Shown: piece after piece, positions 36,795-45,663 of the stretch
Position numbering within the stretch: position 1 is the first letter of the stretch
Layout of the letters: each line of letters begins with the position of its first letter
Assembly: GCF_013388355.1 (NCBI RefSeq)
Contig: NZ_CP058246.1
Span: forward strand, 434,001-498,000
DNA: 64,000 nt
Reading direction: 5' to 3'
DNA from: Flavobacterium sp. LPB0248
Lineage (GTDB): Bacteria > Bacteroidota > Bacteroidia > Flavobacteriales > Flavobacteriaceae
Notes under the pieces: generated by a model
Seen by the model: only the letters and a program-made list of their open reading frames with translations
Database searches by the model: none
Told to the model about the DNA's origin: nothing
Translations under genes and position numbers: made by a program

Positions 36795-37898
36795 ATGACA
36801 TCGGAAATAATATATAAATACCTTTCTAATGAAGCTTCAGAACAAGAAGTTCAGGCACTTTTTGATTGGATTGAGGCATCAGAAGAAAACAAAAAACAAT
36901 TTATAAAAACGAAAAAGATTTGGGCATTCACCACTCTTTCTTCCGATTTATCTATTGAAACGGTTCCAGTAATCCAGATGAAACCAAAAAATAGCATTAG
37001 ACAGTATTTACAATATGCTGCGATATTTTTAGTGTTCTTGGCGTTAGGAACAACTTTTTACTTATTTAACAGCAAATCTGAAACTCCAAAAGAAATTGTT
37101 CTGGAATTGGGCGACGGCCGTCTGGAATATATATCTGGAAAAAAAGAAACTGCATTGTTGAATGACAAAGGCGATTTGATTGCCAAAAAATTTCCGACTG
37201 AAATTATTTATTTTGGCAAAGTTCAGGATCATAAAGTGATTTACAATACACTCTCGGTTCCATACGGAAAACGCTTTAAACTTAAACTTTCAGATGGTAC
37301 TATTGTGAGTTTAAATGCCGGCAGTTCTTTACGTTATCCGGAACAATTTGGCTTAAACGGAAACAGAAATGTATACTTGACAGGTGAAGCATTTTTTGAA
37401 GTAGCCAAAGATAAAGAGCATCCGTTTGTTGTAAACGCCAATCAGGTTGATATTAAGGTTCTTGGGACAAAGTTTAATGTGAGCGCTTATCCCGAAAATC
37501 CAACTGTTAACAGCACTTTACTAGAAGGAAGCATCCAGATGTCTGAAACCGCAGATCCTTCAAATGTTATTTTGCTCGAGCCAAATCAAATGGCAACTTG
37601 GCAAAATAATACTAAAAAAATTACCCTCAAAAATGTTGATGTTTCCCTTTACTCAGCCTGGACAAAAGGAGAACTGGCATTTAAAGACACCCCATTTTCT
37701 ACAATCGCTAAAATTATTCAGCGTACCTACGACGTTGAAATTATCAATGAAAATTCTGATTTGGCCAGACAGAATTTTACTGGTACAATAAATATTAGCG
37801 AATCTAGTGTCGAGAACATTTTAGATCTCCTAAAACGTGACACGCCTTTTAATTATTCCATTAAACAAAAAACGATTACCATCACCAATCCGCGATAA
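36795..37898 (+). CDS. FecR family anti-sigma factor
   Basis: This 367-residue inner-membrane anti-sigma protein has a cytoplasmic sigma-binding helix bundle at about 1-60 (SNEASEQEVQALFDWIEASEENKKQF) and one membrane helix at about 70-92 (YLQYAAIFLVFLALGTTFYLF). The periplasmic FecR domain is at about 140-245 (VPYGKRFKLKLSDGTIVSLNAGSSLRYP..NVYLTGEAFFEV). A C-terminal DUF4974/STN-like domain at about 285-365 (LAFKDTPFSTIAKIIQRTYDVEI) contacts the transducer. It is 68 bp after the sigma gene and 11 bp before SusC, so the three form one operon. Confidence 0.95.
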   Translation: MTSEIIYKYLSNEASEQEVQALFDWIEASEENKKQFIKTKKIWAFTTLSSDLSIETVPVIQMKPKNSIRQYLQYAAIFLVFLALGTTFYLFNSKSETPKEIVLELGDGRLEYISGKKETALLNDKGDLIAKKFPTEIIYFGKVQDHKVIYNTLSVPYGKRFKLKLSDGTIVSLNAGSSLRYPEQFGLNGNRNVYLTGEAFFEVAKDKEHPFVVNANQVDIKVLGTKFNVSAYPENPTVNSTLLEGSIQMSETADPSNVILLEPNQMATWQNNTKKITLKNVDVSLYSAWTKGELAFKDTPFSTIAKIIQRTYDVEIINENSDLARQNFTGTINISESSVENILDLLKRDTPFNYSIKQKTITITNPR

Positions 37899-37908
37899 AT
37901 AAATAAAC

Positions 37909-40900
37909 ATGACATTTACGATACAGCCCGCTTTAAGAAAAATTCTGTTTTTCTTAGCCCTCCTCATATCTGGATTTAAAGGATTTTCTCAGAATAAACT
38001 CATAACATTACATGCAAAAAATAAACCTATAAGCCTAATTATCAAATCTATTGAAGAGCAAACCGATTTTAGGATCATTTATAATGCTAGAAAAATCGAT
38101 GCCGATCAGCTTGGTGATTTAGATGTAAATAATGTCAGTTTAGAAACGGCTTTAACGCAGTTATTAAAAGACAAAAACATTTCGTTTTACATTCAGAAAA
38201 AACAAGTTCTTTTAACGAGTTCAATTTCTGACGCTCCAAATAATACTGTTCAGGAAACGCAGCGAATGATTAGCGGAACGGTTTACAATGCAAAAGACAG
38301 ACAGCCTCTTCCAGGCGCTTCTATTCGAATAAAAGGAACTGGAATGGGTGCTATAACCGATTTTAACGGAAAGTTTGTTTATCAGCTAAAAGGAAGCAAT
38401 ATCGAAAATCTGGTTCTTGAAGCAGGATTTTTAGGAATGGAAACGCAATCGCAAAAAGCAGAAGACAAAAAAACGTTTGTTTTTTATCTTCAGGAAACTA
38501 CCGATGAATTGAATCCTGTTGTGGTAACTTCTTCTTATGGCACTACTAAATTGAAGGAGGAAATTGTTGGAAGTATTTCGACTTTAAATGCTAAAGATAT
38601 TGCGGTTGAACAGGCTTCTGAAAGTTTTGACAAAATGATTACAGGTCAGATTGCTGGAGTTTTGGTTGAAAATACTTCTGGCGTTGGCGGTCCGGTTAAA
38701 ATCAATATTCGCGGACAAGGTACTTTGTCTTCTTTAAGCGGTGCTATTACAGGAACTTCGTCTCAGCCTCTTATTATTGTAGATGGTGTGGTTATGAGCG
38801 AAGAATATGCAATTGACAGTGCCAACTTTAATGGAAACGGCGATTATGCCGAAAATTTGGCGAATCCGTTAATGAAAATTGCTCCAGAGAATATTGAAAC
38901 TATTTCTGTTTTAAAAGATGCTGCAGCGGTTGGTATTTATGGTGCTGACGGAGCTAATGGTGTAATTTTGATTACAACCAAAAAGGGTAAAAAAGGAAAA
39001 ACACAATTTGGCTTCTCAAATCAGCTTGGAGTTTCTTCTGCCATAAATCAGATTAAATATTTAAACGGAGAACAATATACAGAACTGCGAAATGAGTTCA
39101 TGAAAAATACTACTCCAGGTTATGTTCCTGTTTCGTATAACGGTATCAATACCGATTGGTTTAATATATTAAATCGTGCAGGAATATATAATAAGTATAA
39201 TTTTAATGTTTCGGGTTCTACTTCTAAATTTTCGTATAGAACTAATGTAAGTTACACTAAAATAGATGAACCGCAGATTGGTAACGAAACCAAACAGTTA
39301 AACGCGGGAATCAATTTGGGTTACAACTCTGGAAAATGGGACATTAACTTGATGCTGAATCCTAGTTATGTGCAAAAAGATGCTCCAAATATCTTTTATA
39401 GTTTTGCCTATCTTCCAACGCTTGCTTTGTATAATTCTGATGGTTCTTATGCCAATTTGGGTGTAAGCGGTTCTGCAAGAGGGAATCCTTTGGCGGCAAT
39501 TGAGCAAAATAAAAACGAAGCACAAACTTTTGGTCTTTTAGGAAGTTTGAATTTATCTTATAAACTCAATAAAAACATTAAATTTTCTACTCTTTTCGGT
39601 ATGGATTATACCGATAAAGAACAGGATCGCTACTTTTCTGCAGCAAATGAAAGCGGTCAATATAACGGAACTTTTATGTTGGAGGGAATTAGTCGTCCAG
39701 CTTGGGGACGCCGCGTTATCAATCAGAGAAATTCTACCAAATGGAACTGGCAAGGACAAGCTTTATTCAATAAACAATGGAACGAAACTCATGAAATTGA
39801 TGGTGTAGTTGGTTTTGAACTTGCTGAGGATAAAACTGATTTTAATTATAAAGCTGGAATTGGATTTTTAAACCCAGAATACATTCATAAAGTTTCTGAA
39901 GCGATAAGAGACGACAATCCAGATACGCCAAAAGATGAATCTATAGATGGACAGAGTTATAGAAACGAAATTAGCTATAACTCGAGAGTTTCTTTGTTCT
40001 CGCAAGTAAACTACAATTACAAAAAACGTTATTTCTTGTTGGCCAATTACCGTCGCGATCAGAGTTCTGTTTTTGGAGATGATACCGACGTAGCTCATAA
40101 CGGTGGTTTGGGCGTTGGATGGATTATTACCAATGAAAATTTCCTGAACTCAAATTCTTGGATTGATTTCCTGAAATTAAAAGCCAGTTATGGTACAACA
40201 GGAAATTCTAAGATTGGTTCTTATAGATCTAAAGGATTATATAATATTAGCCAAAACGGATACAATGGCGGTATAGAAGCAACGCCTGGAGCGGCTCCAA
40301 ACGGCAGATTAAGCTGGGAAAAAAACACAAAATTCAACGCTGGATTTGATTTTAATGTTTTCAAAAGAATCGAATTGACTTTAGAATACTACTATGATAA
40401 TAAAAGCAATTTAATTACGGCCAGAGACATTCCTACCGAAACTGGTTATAGCTCGATACAATTAAATGCGGCCAGCATGTACAACAAAGGTTTTGAACTT
40501 ACTACAAGAATTAAATGGATAAAAAGCAACGCCTTTAAATGGACAACAGCGTTCAATATTTCTACAGTAGACAGCAAAGTAACCGATTTAAAAGGTTTAG
40601 GAAGCGACTATTCGGTGGCAAATTTAGCATTGGCACAAAAAATTGGCTACAGCACTACGACATTGTGGGGAGTTAAATGGGTTGGCGTAGATCCTGCTAC
40701 TGGAAGAGATCTTGTTGAGAAAAATGGTCAAGTTTACGATGCTAAAACGTATGGCGAATTATACACAATTGCAGATTGGGAACCTATTGGAGACAAACAG
40801 GCAGATGCTTATGGAGGTTTCTATAATAATTTTACGTTTTACAATAATCTTACTTTATCGATTAGAGGCGATTATCAAATTGGCGGAGACTTTTTAGCAT

Positions 40901-41265
40901 CAAGTGTTCTTATTGATCAATATAACGTAACAACAAACAGAAACCTTTCTGTAAATGCTTATGACTATTGGAGAAACCCAGGTGATAATGTTACACAATC
41001 TGCCGTTACGCTTTCGCCAATTATAACCAACTTAAGCAAATACGTTTACGATGCCACTTACATCAGAATCAGCAATATTAATCTAAGCTATAACGTACCG
41101 TTAAAAAATACTTTTCTGGATGCACTTTCTGTTTTTGCCGATGCTACAAACGTGGCCTATTGGTACAAAGAAAAAAGTCCAAAAGGAATGAACGGCGTAC
41201 GAGAATACAGTTATACGTATCCGCAGGCAAGAACAATTTCGCTAGGAATTAATGCTAAATTTTAA
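37909..41265 (+). CDS. SusC/RagA outer-membrane transporter with STN signalling domain
   Basis: This 1118-residue TonB-dependent transporter and transducer has a signal peptide (GFKGFSQ), then an STN domain at about 28-105 (ISLIIKSIEEQTDFRIIYN..LTQLLKDKNISFYI), which signals to FecR. A carboxypeptidase-like domain follows at about 122-200 (ISGTVYNAKDRQPLPGASIRIKG), then the plug at about 210-370 (IIVDGVVM, IETISVLKDAAAVGIYGADGANGVILITTKKG), and a barrel ending SLGINAKF. The STN domain contrasts with the other SusC in this window. The GADGANG instead of GSRAANG motif is a variant seen within the family. It is co-transcribed with sigma, FecR and SusD. Confidence 0.95.
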   Translation: MTFTIQPALRKILFFLALLISGFKGFSQNKLITLHAKNKPISLIIKSIEEQTDFRIIYNARKIDADQLGDLDVNNVSLETALTQLLKDKNISFYIQKKQVLLTSSISDAPNNTVQETQRMISGTVYNAKDRQPLPGASIRIKGTGMGAITDFNGKFVYQLKGSNIENLVLEAGFLGMETQSQKAEDKKTFVFYLQETTDELNPVVVTSSYGTTKLKEEIVGSISTLNAKDIAVEQASESFDKMITGQIAGVLVENTSGVGGPVKINIRGQGTLSSLSGAITGTSSQPLIIVDGVVMSEEYAIDSANFNGNGDYAENLANPLMKIAPENIETISVLKDAAAVGIYGADGANGVILITTKKGKKGKTQFGFSNQLGVSSAINQIKYLNGEQYTELRNEFMKNTTPGYVPVSYNGINTDWFNILNRAGIYNKYNFNVSGSTSKFSYRTNVSYTKIDEPQIGNETKQLNAGINLGYNSGKWDINLMLNPSYVQKDAPNIFYSFAYLPTLALYNSDGSYANLGVSGSARGNPLAAIEQNKNEAQTFGLLGSLNLSYKLNKNIKFSTLFGMDYTDKEQDRYFSAANESGQYNGTFMLEGISRPAWGRRVINQRNSTKWNWQGQALFNKQWNETHEIDGVVGFELAEDKTDFNYKAGIGFLNPEYIHKVSEAIRDDNPDTPKDESIDGQSYRNEISYNSRVSLFSQVNYNYKKRYFLLANYRRDQSSVFGDDTDVAHNGGLGVGWIITNENFLNSNSWIDFLKLKASYGTTGNSKIGSYRSKGLYNISQNGYNGGIEATPGAAPNGRLSWEKNTKFNAGFDFNVFKRIELTLEYYYDNKSNLITARDIPTETGYSSIQLNAASMYNKGFELTTRIKWIKSNAFKWTTAFNISTVDSKVTDLKGLGSDYSVANLALAQKIGYSTTTLWGVKWVGVDPATGRDLVEKNGQVYDAKTYGELYTIADWEPIGDKQADAYGGFYNNFTFYNNLTLSIRGDYQIGGDFLASSVLIDQYNVTTNRNLSVNAYDYWRNPGDNVTQSAVTLSPIITNLSKYVYDATYIRISNINLSYNVPLKNTFLDALSVFADATNVAYWYKEKSPKGMNGVREYSYTYPQARTISLGINAKF

Positions 41266-41269
41266 GAAA

Positions 41270-42730
41270 ATGAAATATTCAAAATACCTATACCTATTCT
41301 TTCTACTATTTTCATTGCAAAGCTGCAGTGACTTTTTAGAGCAAGAACCAGGAACACAAACCTCTATAGACGAGCTTTTGCAGAATAAAACAGGCGTTTT
41401 ACAAGCGCTTAGAGGTCTTTATTCTTCACTAGAAGCCAATGTTCGACCAGAACGTTTTGCTGTTTATGCAGATTTACAAGGCGGTAATATCAAATTTACT
41501 CCAATTGCAACAGGAAGTCTTAGAGGGCAGATTTCGACACCATCTAATGTTGAACAAGTATATTCTTTTGATGATCAAGCGCTGACAAGTAATTTTAAAA
41601 TATTTTACGATGAAAGTTATGATATTATAAATCAGGCGAATCTAATTTTAGAGTATACTCCTTCCCTAACCGACGCTACCGTTGCAGAGAAAAATCAGAT
41701 CAAAGCAGAAGCGTTGGCTATAAGAGCTTATACGCATTTTCTTTTATCGCTGGTTTACAGTCAAGATTATAAATATACTGCAGATGCATCACATTTAGGA
41801 ATCGTTTACAGTACAGTATCTATAAAAGCCGGAATACAATATCCTGCACGTAAAACCGCTGCAGAAACGTATGCTTTACTTATTAATGATCTCCAGACTG
41901 CTCTTGCTAATTATTCGGATAGTTCTTTGCTTTCTGGCGCTGCTTACTCTTTTTTCAATCAAAAAAACACAAAAGCTTTATTAGCGAGAGTTTATCTTCA
42001 AAAAGGAGATTGGGCAAATGCTTACGAAACAGCAAATGATGTTATTACCAATTCTGGAACCGCTTTGACCAGTAAAGAAAACCTATTAACAGAATGGGCA
42101 AAACCAGATCTTCCAATTTCAGAAGTTCTACTTGAATTTGCTATTCCTACAGACAGTGAAAACAATGTTTCGGGATCAATGTCAAAAGTTTTTGGCTATA
42201 ATACAGATTTGAGTTTTGAAAAATATACCGCTTCAAATGATTTGATTAATTTATATGAAAACAATGATTTAAGAAAGCAGCTTTTCTTGGTAAAACCTCT
42301 TTTCACATTGGTTGATGGCGTTCAGACTTACGTAAATTACAGTTTTACCAAAAAGTTTCAAGACAATGCGGGTTATGTCGCTTTTAGACTTAGCGAAATG
42401 TATTTGATTCGTGCCGAAGCTGCTTTACAAACCAACAGGGCCGATATTGCAATGGCAGACATTAACACGATTCGCGCCCGCGCCAATGCTTCATTATTGA
42501 CCAGTACAGCAAATCTAAAAGAAGATATCTTTTTAGAAAGAAGAAAAGAATTGTGTTTTGAAGGCTTTTTGTTCTTTGATATTGCCAGAAACCATAAAGA
42601 TGTTTCAAGAACCGATGGCTGTCTTGCAAATGTGTGCAGTTTGACTTATCCGTCTTTAAAATATGTCCTGCCAATTCCAACATTCAACACTAATCTTAAC
42701 CCAAACTTGCAGCAAAATGACTCGTATTAA
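41270..42730 (+). CDS. SusD/RagB family lipoprotein
   Basis: This 486-residue surface lipoprotein partners the STN-type SusC. It has a lipoprotein signal (LFSLQSC), then SDFLEQEPGTQTSIDELLQNKTGVLQALRGLY, TPR-like helices (EALAIRAYTHFLLSLVYSQ; TKALLARVYLQKGDWANAYETAND) and a C-terminal YVAFRLSEMYLIRAEAALQ and FLERRKELCFEGFLFFDIAR segment. I chose the ATG at 41270, 5 bp after the SusC stop. The frame also has an ATG at 41252 inside SusC. It overlaps the next gene by 14 bp. Confidence 0.93.
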   Translation: MKYSKYLYLFFLLFSLQSCSDFLEQEPGTQTSIDELLQNKTGVLQALRGLYSSLEANVRPERFAVYADLQGGNIKFTPIATGSLRGQISTPSNVEQVYSFDDQALTSNFKIFYDESYDIINQANLILEYTPSLTDATVAEKNQIKAEALAIRAYTHFLLSLVYSQDYKYTADASHLGIVYSTVSIKAGIQYPARKTAAETYALLINDLQTALANYSDSSLLSGAAYSFFNQKNTKALLARVYLQKGDWANAYETANDVITNSGTALTSKENLLTEWAKPDLPISEVLLEFAIPTDSENNVSGSMSKVFGYNTDLSFEKYTASNDLINLYENNDLRKQLFLVKPLFTLVDGVQTYVNYSFTKKFQDNAGYVAFRLSEMYLIRAEAALQTNRADIAMADINTIRARANASLLTSTANLKEDIFLERRKELCFEGFLFFDIARNHKDVSRTDGCLANVCSLTYPSLKYVLPIPTFNTNLNPNLQQNDSY

Positions 42731-44180
42731 GATATTTAGCCTACTATTTACTGCCCTATTATATATTTCCTGTTCCAAAGACGATTATAAATTAGGTTCT
42801 GAAATTGATCCGTATTTACGATTTAATTTCTTGGTAAAAGCAGATAATTCTCCGTTGGAATATCCTGCTATAAACGGAAATTTAGTTCCTCAATCCACTT
42901 ATGAAAACAAATCCGTAAAAACATTAAAAGTTCCAGTAACTCTTACCACTCGTTCCTTAAAAGAAGCCGTTACAGCCAATTTTAGTGCCGAAACATCAGG
43001 CGTTGCAAATAGTTTTAGCGTAAATCCGGTAAATCAGCTTTCATTTCAAGGAAACAAACTAACCGATACTATTTATGTTTCTTTTGATAAAAGATGGACT
43101 GCAAATCAAAGTATTAATCTAAAGCTTGAAACCGTTTCTAATCCTGATATTCATATCGGGAATTTAAATTCGACCTATCCAAACAATACTTTCAAAATAG
43201 ATTTAGGAACGATTGCCACCAATTATACTTTTCCGGTAACACAATATAATGTGAAAGGCGAAGTAGGCGAAACAATCGATTTTAAAGTAAATTTTCCAAA
43301 TGGTTTCTTTCCTGAGGAAATTGAAAACGCTAACTTTTTCAAGTTTCAAAATGGTTTTGAATATTCTTTAACGCATGATGATTTTGGCGATAACAGAAGT
43401 TCTGTAACGTATCATTTAACTCTTTTAGAAGATCTTCAAAATGATGATGCCCGTTACGAATCGAAGATTACTTTAATAAATATTCCTAATTACACTGCTA
43501 CAGGAAACACCAATCTAACCATCGTAAAACCAATAAAATCTCCGAGAGATATTCAGGCCAATCCAGCATCTAAATTTACAGATCCAACAAATGCCTTTTA
43601 TCTGACTTACGGTGAACATTGGTTTAATAATAATGGAAACTGTACATGGCAGACTTTTAATGCTTTAACTTATCCAGTTGTTGTTACCAAAGACGATCCA
43701 AACGCCATTTTATATAGCGATAAAGGCACAACAAACCCTAACGATGACATTTACCACGACGCCTTCAAAATTGGATTTAATGTTTCTAGCGGAACTAATA
43801 CAGTCAACTCTTTTGGCTTAAAAAGATGGTTTTCTAACGAAAGTAACTCTGCCGCAATTTCGCCTGGGTTTAATATCACTTCGGCTTTGGAGTTTTTCCC
43901 AGCAAACGGAAACAACAAAACAGAAGGAACCGTTCTCGTGATTCCGCAAGATATTACGATCGGATCAAGTGCTACAAATACGCATGTTATTGCCATTTCT
44001 GGAGAAGGAACCTATAAAGAAATCAGCGCAGGTTTATATGAAATTTCATTTGAATTAAAACTAACCAACGATAAACTGTTTGGAGGAACGATTTCGACAC
44101 AATACAGAATGTACAACAACAAAACATATCCAAAACCAACAGCATTGAGTATTTCATGTCCTAAAGAAGTTACTCTTTAA
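42717..44180 (+). CDS. Sus-locus lipoprotein of unknown family
   Basis: This 487-residue predicted lipoprotein (MTRIKIFSLLFTALLYISC, lipidated Cys19) starts inside the SusD gene with a 14-bp overlap. The N-terminal half looks like an all-beta fold (TLKVPVTLTTRSLKEAVTANFSAE, IYVSFDKRWTANQSINLKLETV). The second half is rich in Asn/Thr/Phe with one cysteine pair region (NNNGNCTWQTF). I do not recognise the family. Its place directly after SusD and its lipid anchor suggest a surface substrate-binding protein like SusE/SusF, as an inference. The alternative start at 42663 inside SusD lacks a signal peptide. Confidence 0.7.
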   Translation: MTRIKIFSLLFTALLYISCSKDDYKLGSEIDPYLRFNFLVKADNSPLEYPAINGNLVPQSTYENKSVKTLKVPVTLTTRSLKEAVTANFSAETSGVANSFSVNPVNQLSFQGNKLTDTIYVSFDKRWTANQSINLKLETVSNPDIHIGNLNSTYPNNTFKIDLGTIATNYTFPVTQYNVKGEVGETIDFKVNFPNGFFPEEIENANFFKFQNGFEYSLTHDDFGDNRSSVTYHLTLLEDLQNDDARYESKITLINIPNYTATGNTNLTIVKPIKSPRDIQANPASKFTDPTNAFYLTYGEHWFNNNGNCTWQTFNALTYPVVVTKDDPNAILYSDKGTTNPNDDIYHDAFKIGFNVSSGTNTVNSFGLKRWFSNESNSAAISPGFNITSALEFFPANGNNKTEGTVLVIPQDITIGSSATNTHVIAISGEGTYKEISAGLYEISFELKLTNDKLFGGTISTQYRMYNNKTYPKPTALSISCPKEVTL

Positions 44181-44197
44181 TATGAAAATGGTTTCAG

Positions 44198-44252
44198 GTT
44201 TCAGGTTTCAAGTTTCACGTTCTGTTGCAACGTGAAACTTGAAACCTGAAAC
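44198..44252. repeat. Perfect 24-bp inverted repeat, family H, ahead of the peroxidase gene
   Basis: The arms 44198-44221 and 44229-44252 are exact reverse complements over 24 bases with the loop CTGTTGC. Each arm reads GTTTCAGGTTTCAAGTTTCA and so on. It lies 32 bp before the TTG start of the peroxidase. Related half-arms (AAAGTTTCACGTTTCATG) lie near 53059-53085. It could reduce read-through or protect the upstream mRNA. Confidence 0.88.
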
Positions 44253-44284
44253 AAAAAAGAACAAAAAACAAAAAACAAAAAGAA

Positions 44285-45427
44285 TTGAAAAAACTAATCT
44301 TCCCACTCCTATTCTTACTTGGATTATCGGCTTATAAAACAGCCGAAGGTCCCGATTATATTGACATTCAGGAATTACGGGAACTGTATTCCAGCGGAGA
44401 TTCGTCAAAATGGCCTGCTGCGGAATTACACGAAAATGTCGATAAAGCCAAATTTCAGGATATTGGCGTTTTGCCTGCGGTTCCTTATCCAGCTTATAAT
44501 CCGTATTCTAAAGAAAAGGAAAGTTTAGGGAAAATATTGTTTTTTGATGCGAGGTTGTCTAAAAGCGGACAAATTGCGTGTGCTTCCTGCCATAATCCTG
44601 AATTGGGTTGGACAGATAATTTAACGCGTTCTTTTGGCCATGATCGCCAAACTGGAAAACGCAATTCGATGACAATTTTAAACGCAGCTTATGCCACTTC
44701 TTTGTTTTGGGACGGACGTGCGTCAAGTCTCGAAGATCAAGCACAATTTCCTGTTCAGGATCCTTTAGAAATGAATGAAAAACTGACTATTGCTGTAGAT
44801 AAAATTGCAAAGATAAAAGGCTATAATTCTTTATTTACTGCCGCTTTTGGCGATAAAAAAGTGACTTTAGAAAGAATTCAGTATGCCATTGCCACTTTCG
44901 AAAGATCGATCAATAGTCCGAAAAGTAAATTTGATCAGTTTGTAAGCGGAAAATCAGACGCATTTACCGATCAGCAAGTAAAGGGAATGCATTTGTTTAG
45001 AACCAAAGCACAATGCATCAATTGCCATAATACGCCATATTTCAGCGACAATCAGTTTCATAATGACGGACAAACTTTATTCGGAACAAAAAATGAAGAT
45101 TTCGGACGCTATAATGTTACTAAAAATGTAAAAGATATAGGCAAATTTAGAACGCCAACGCTTCGTGAAGTCGTAAACACAAAACCGTGGATGCATCACG
45201 GACATTTTCCAACTTTATTGGATGTTGTCGAATTATACAATTTAGGAAATCCGTCTCCTGTTCAAAAGAAATACTTAGGAACTGCAAGAGATTCACTTAT
45301 TCCAAAAGCAGATCCAATGCTTAGAAAGTTAGATTTGAGCAAAGAAGAAATCAGCGATTTACTCGCATTTATAGAAACTCTAAGCACTCCAACAAGAAGA
45401 ATTATAATTCCAGAAATGCCAAAATAA
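44285..45427 (+). CDS. Di-heme cytochrome c peroxidase (MauG/CcpA family)
   Basis: This 380-residue periplasmic di-heme enzyme probably reduces hydrogen peroxide with electrons from c-type cytochromes. Two heme attachment motifs are seen: CASCH at C99-H103 and CINCH at C244-H248. The family segments LGKILFFDARLSKSGQIACASCHNPELGW, KRNSMTILNAAYATSLFWDGR and FRTPTLREVVNTKPWMHHG are present. The start is a TTG giving (M)KKLIFPLLFLLGLSAY, a signal-peptide-like start with no ATG near it. It follows the lipoprotein gene by 104 bp, filled by a hairpin. A MauG-like oxidase that modifies a partner is an alternative. Confidence 0.9.
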   Translation: MKKLIFPLLFLLGLSAYKTAEGPDYIDIQELRELYSSGDSSKWPAAELHENVDKAKFQDIGVLPAVPYPAYNPYSKEKESLGKILFFDARLSKSGQIACASCHNPELGWTDNLTRSFGHDRQTGKRNSMTILNAAYATSLFWDGRASSLEDQAQFPVQDPLEMNEKLTIAVDKIAKIKGYNSLFTAAFGDKKVTLERIQYAIATFERSINSPKSKFDQFVSGKSDAFTDQQVKGMHLFRTKAQCINCHNTPYFSDNQFHNDGQTLFGTKNEDFGRYNVTKNVKDIGKFRTPTLREVVNTKPWMHHGHFPTLLDVVELYNLGNPSPVQKKYLGTARDSLIPKADPMLRKLDLSKEEISDLLAFIETLSTPTRRIIIPEMPK

Positions 45428-45472
45428 GTTAGTTGATAGATTTGCATTTGCCCCAAAATTTGCAAATTTCCT

Positions 45473-45507
45473 AAGCCCATTTCTTTACGAAATGGGCTTT
45501 TTTTTAT
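45473..45507 (+). terminator. Terminator after the peroxidase gene
   Basis: AAGCCCATTTC (45473-45483) pairs perfectly with GAAATGGGCTT (45489-45499), followed by a run of T. It ends the sigma-to-peroxidase operon, so the sulfatases are a separate transcript. Confidence 0.85.
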
Positions 45508-45576
45508 TCAAAAAATTTTAGAAATCGCCTTTATAAAAATTTTAACATTATTTTAAATATCACATTTTAAATTTCG

Positions 45577-45606
45577 TACATTTACTATGTATTCAACTAG
45601 AATACA
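45577..45606 (+). promoter_or_regulatory. Possible promoter and operator of the arylsulfatase gene
   Basis: TACATTTA (45577-45584) is one base off the -7 consensus. It is followed at once by the perfect inverted repeat TGTATTC-AACTA-GAATACA (45588-45606). Transcription would begin within the repeat, a common operator position. The -33 box is not clear. Confidence 0.35.
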
Positions 45607-45663
45607 AGTTCTTAAAAAAGTTATCACTGTTTTTTTTATATAAATATAATACCACTTAATTTT

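Noticed and set aside
44189..44260. Intrinsic terminator after the Sus-locus lipoprotein
   Set aside because: The long hairpin is followed by an A-rich, not T-rich, tract on the plus strand, so it is listed as a repeat and not as a plus-strand terminator.
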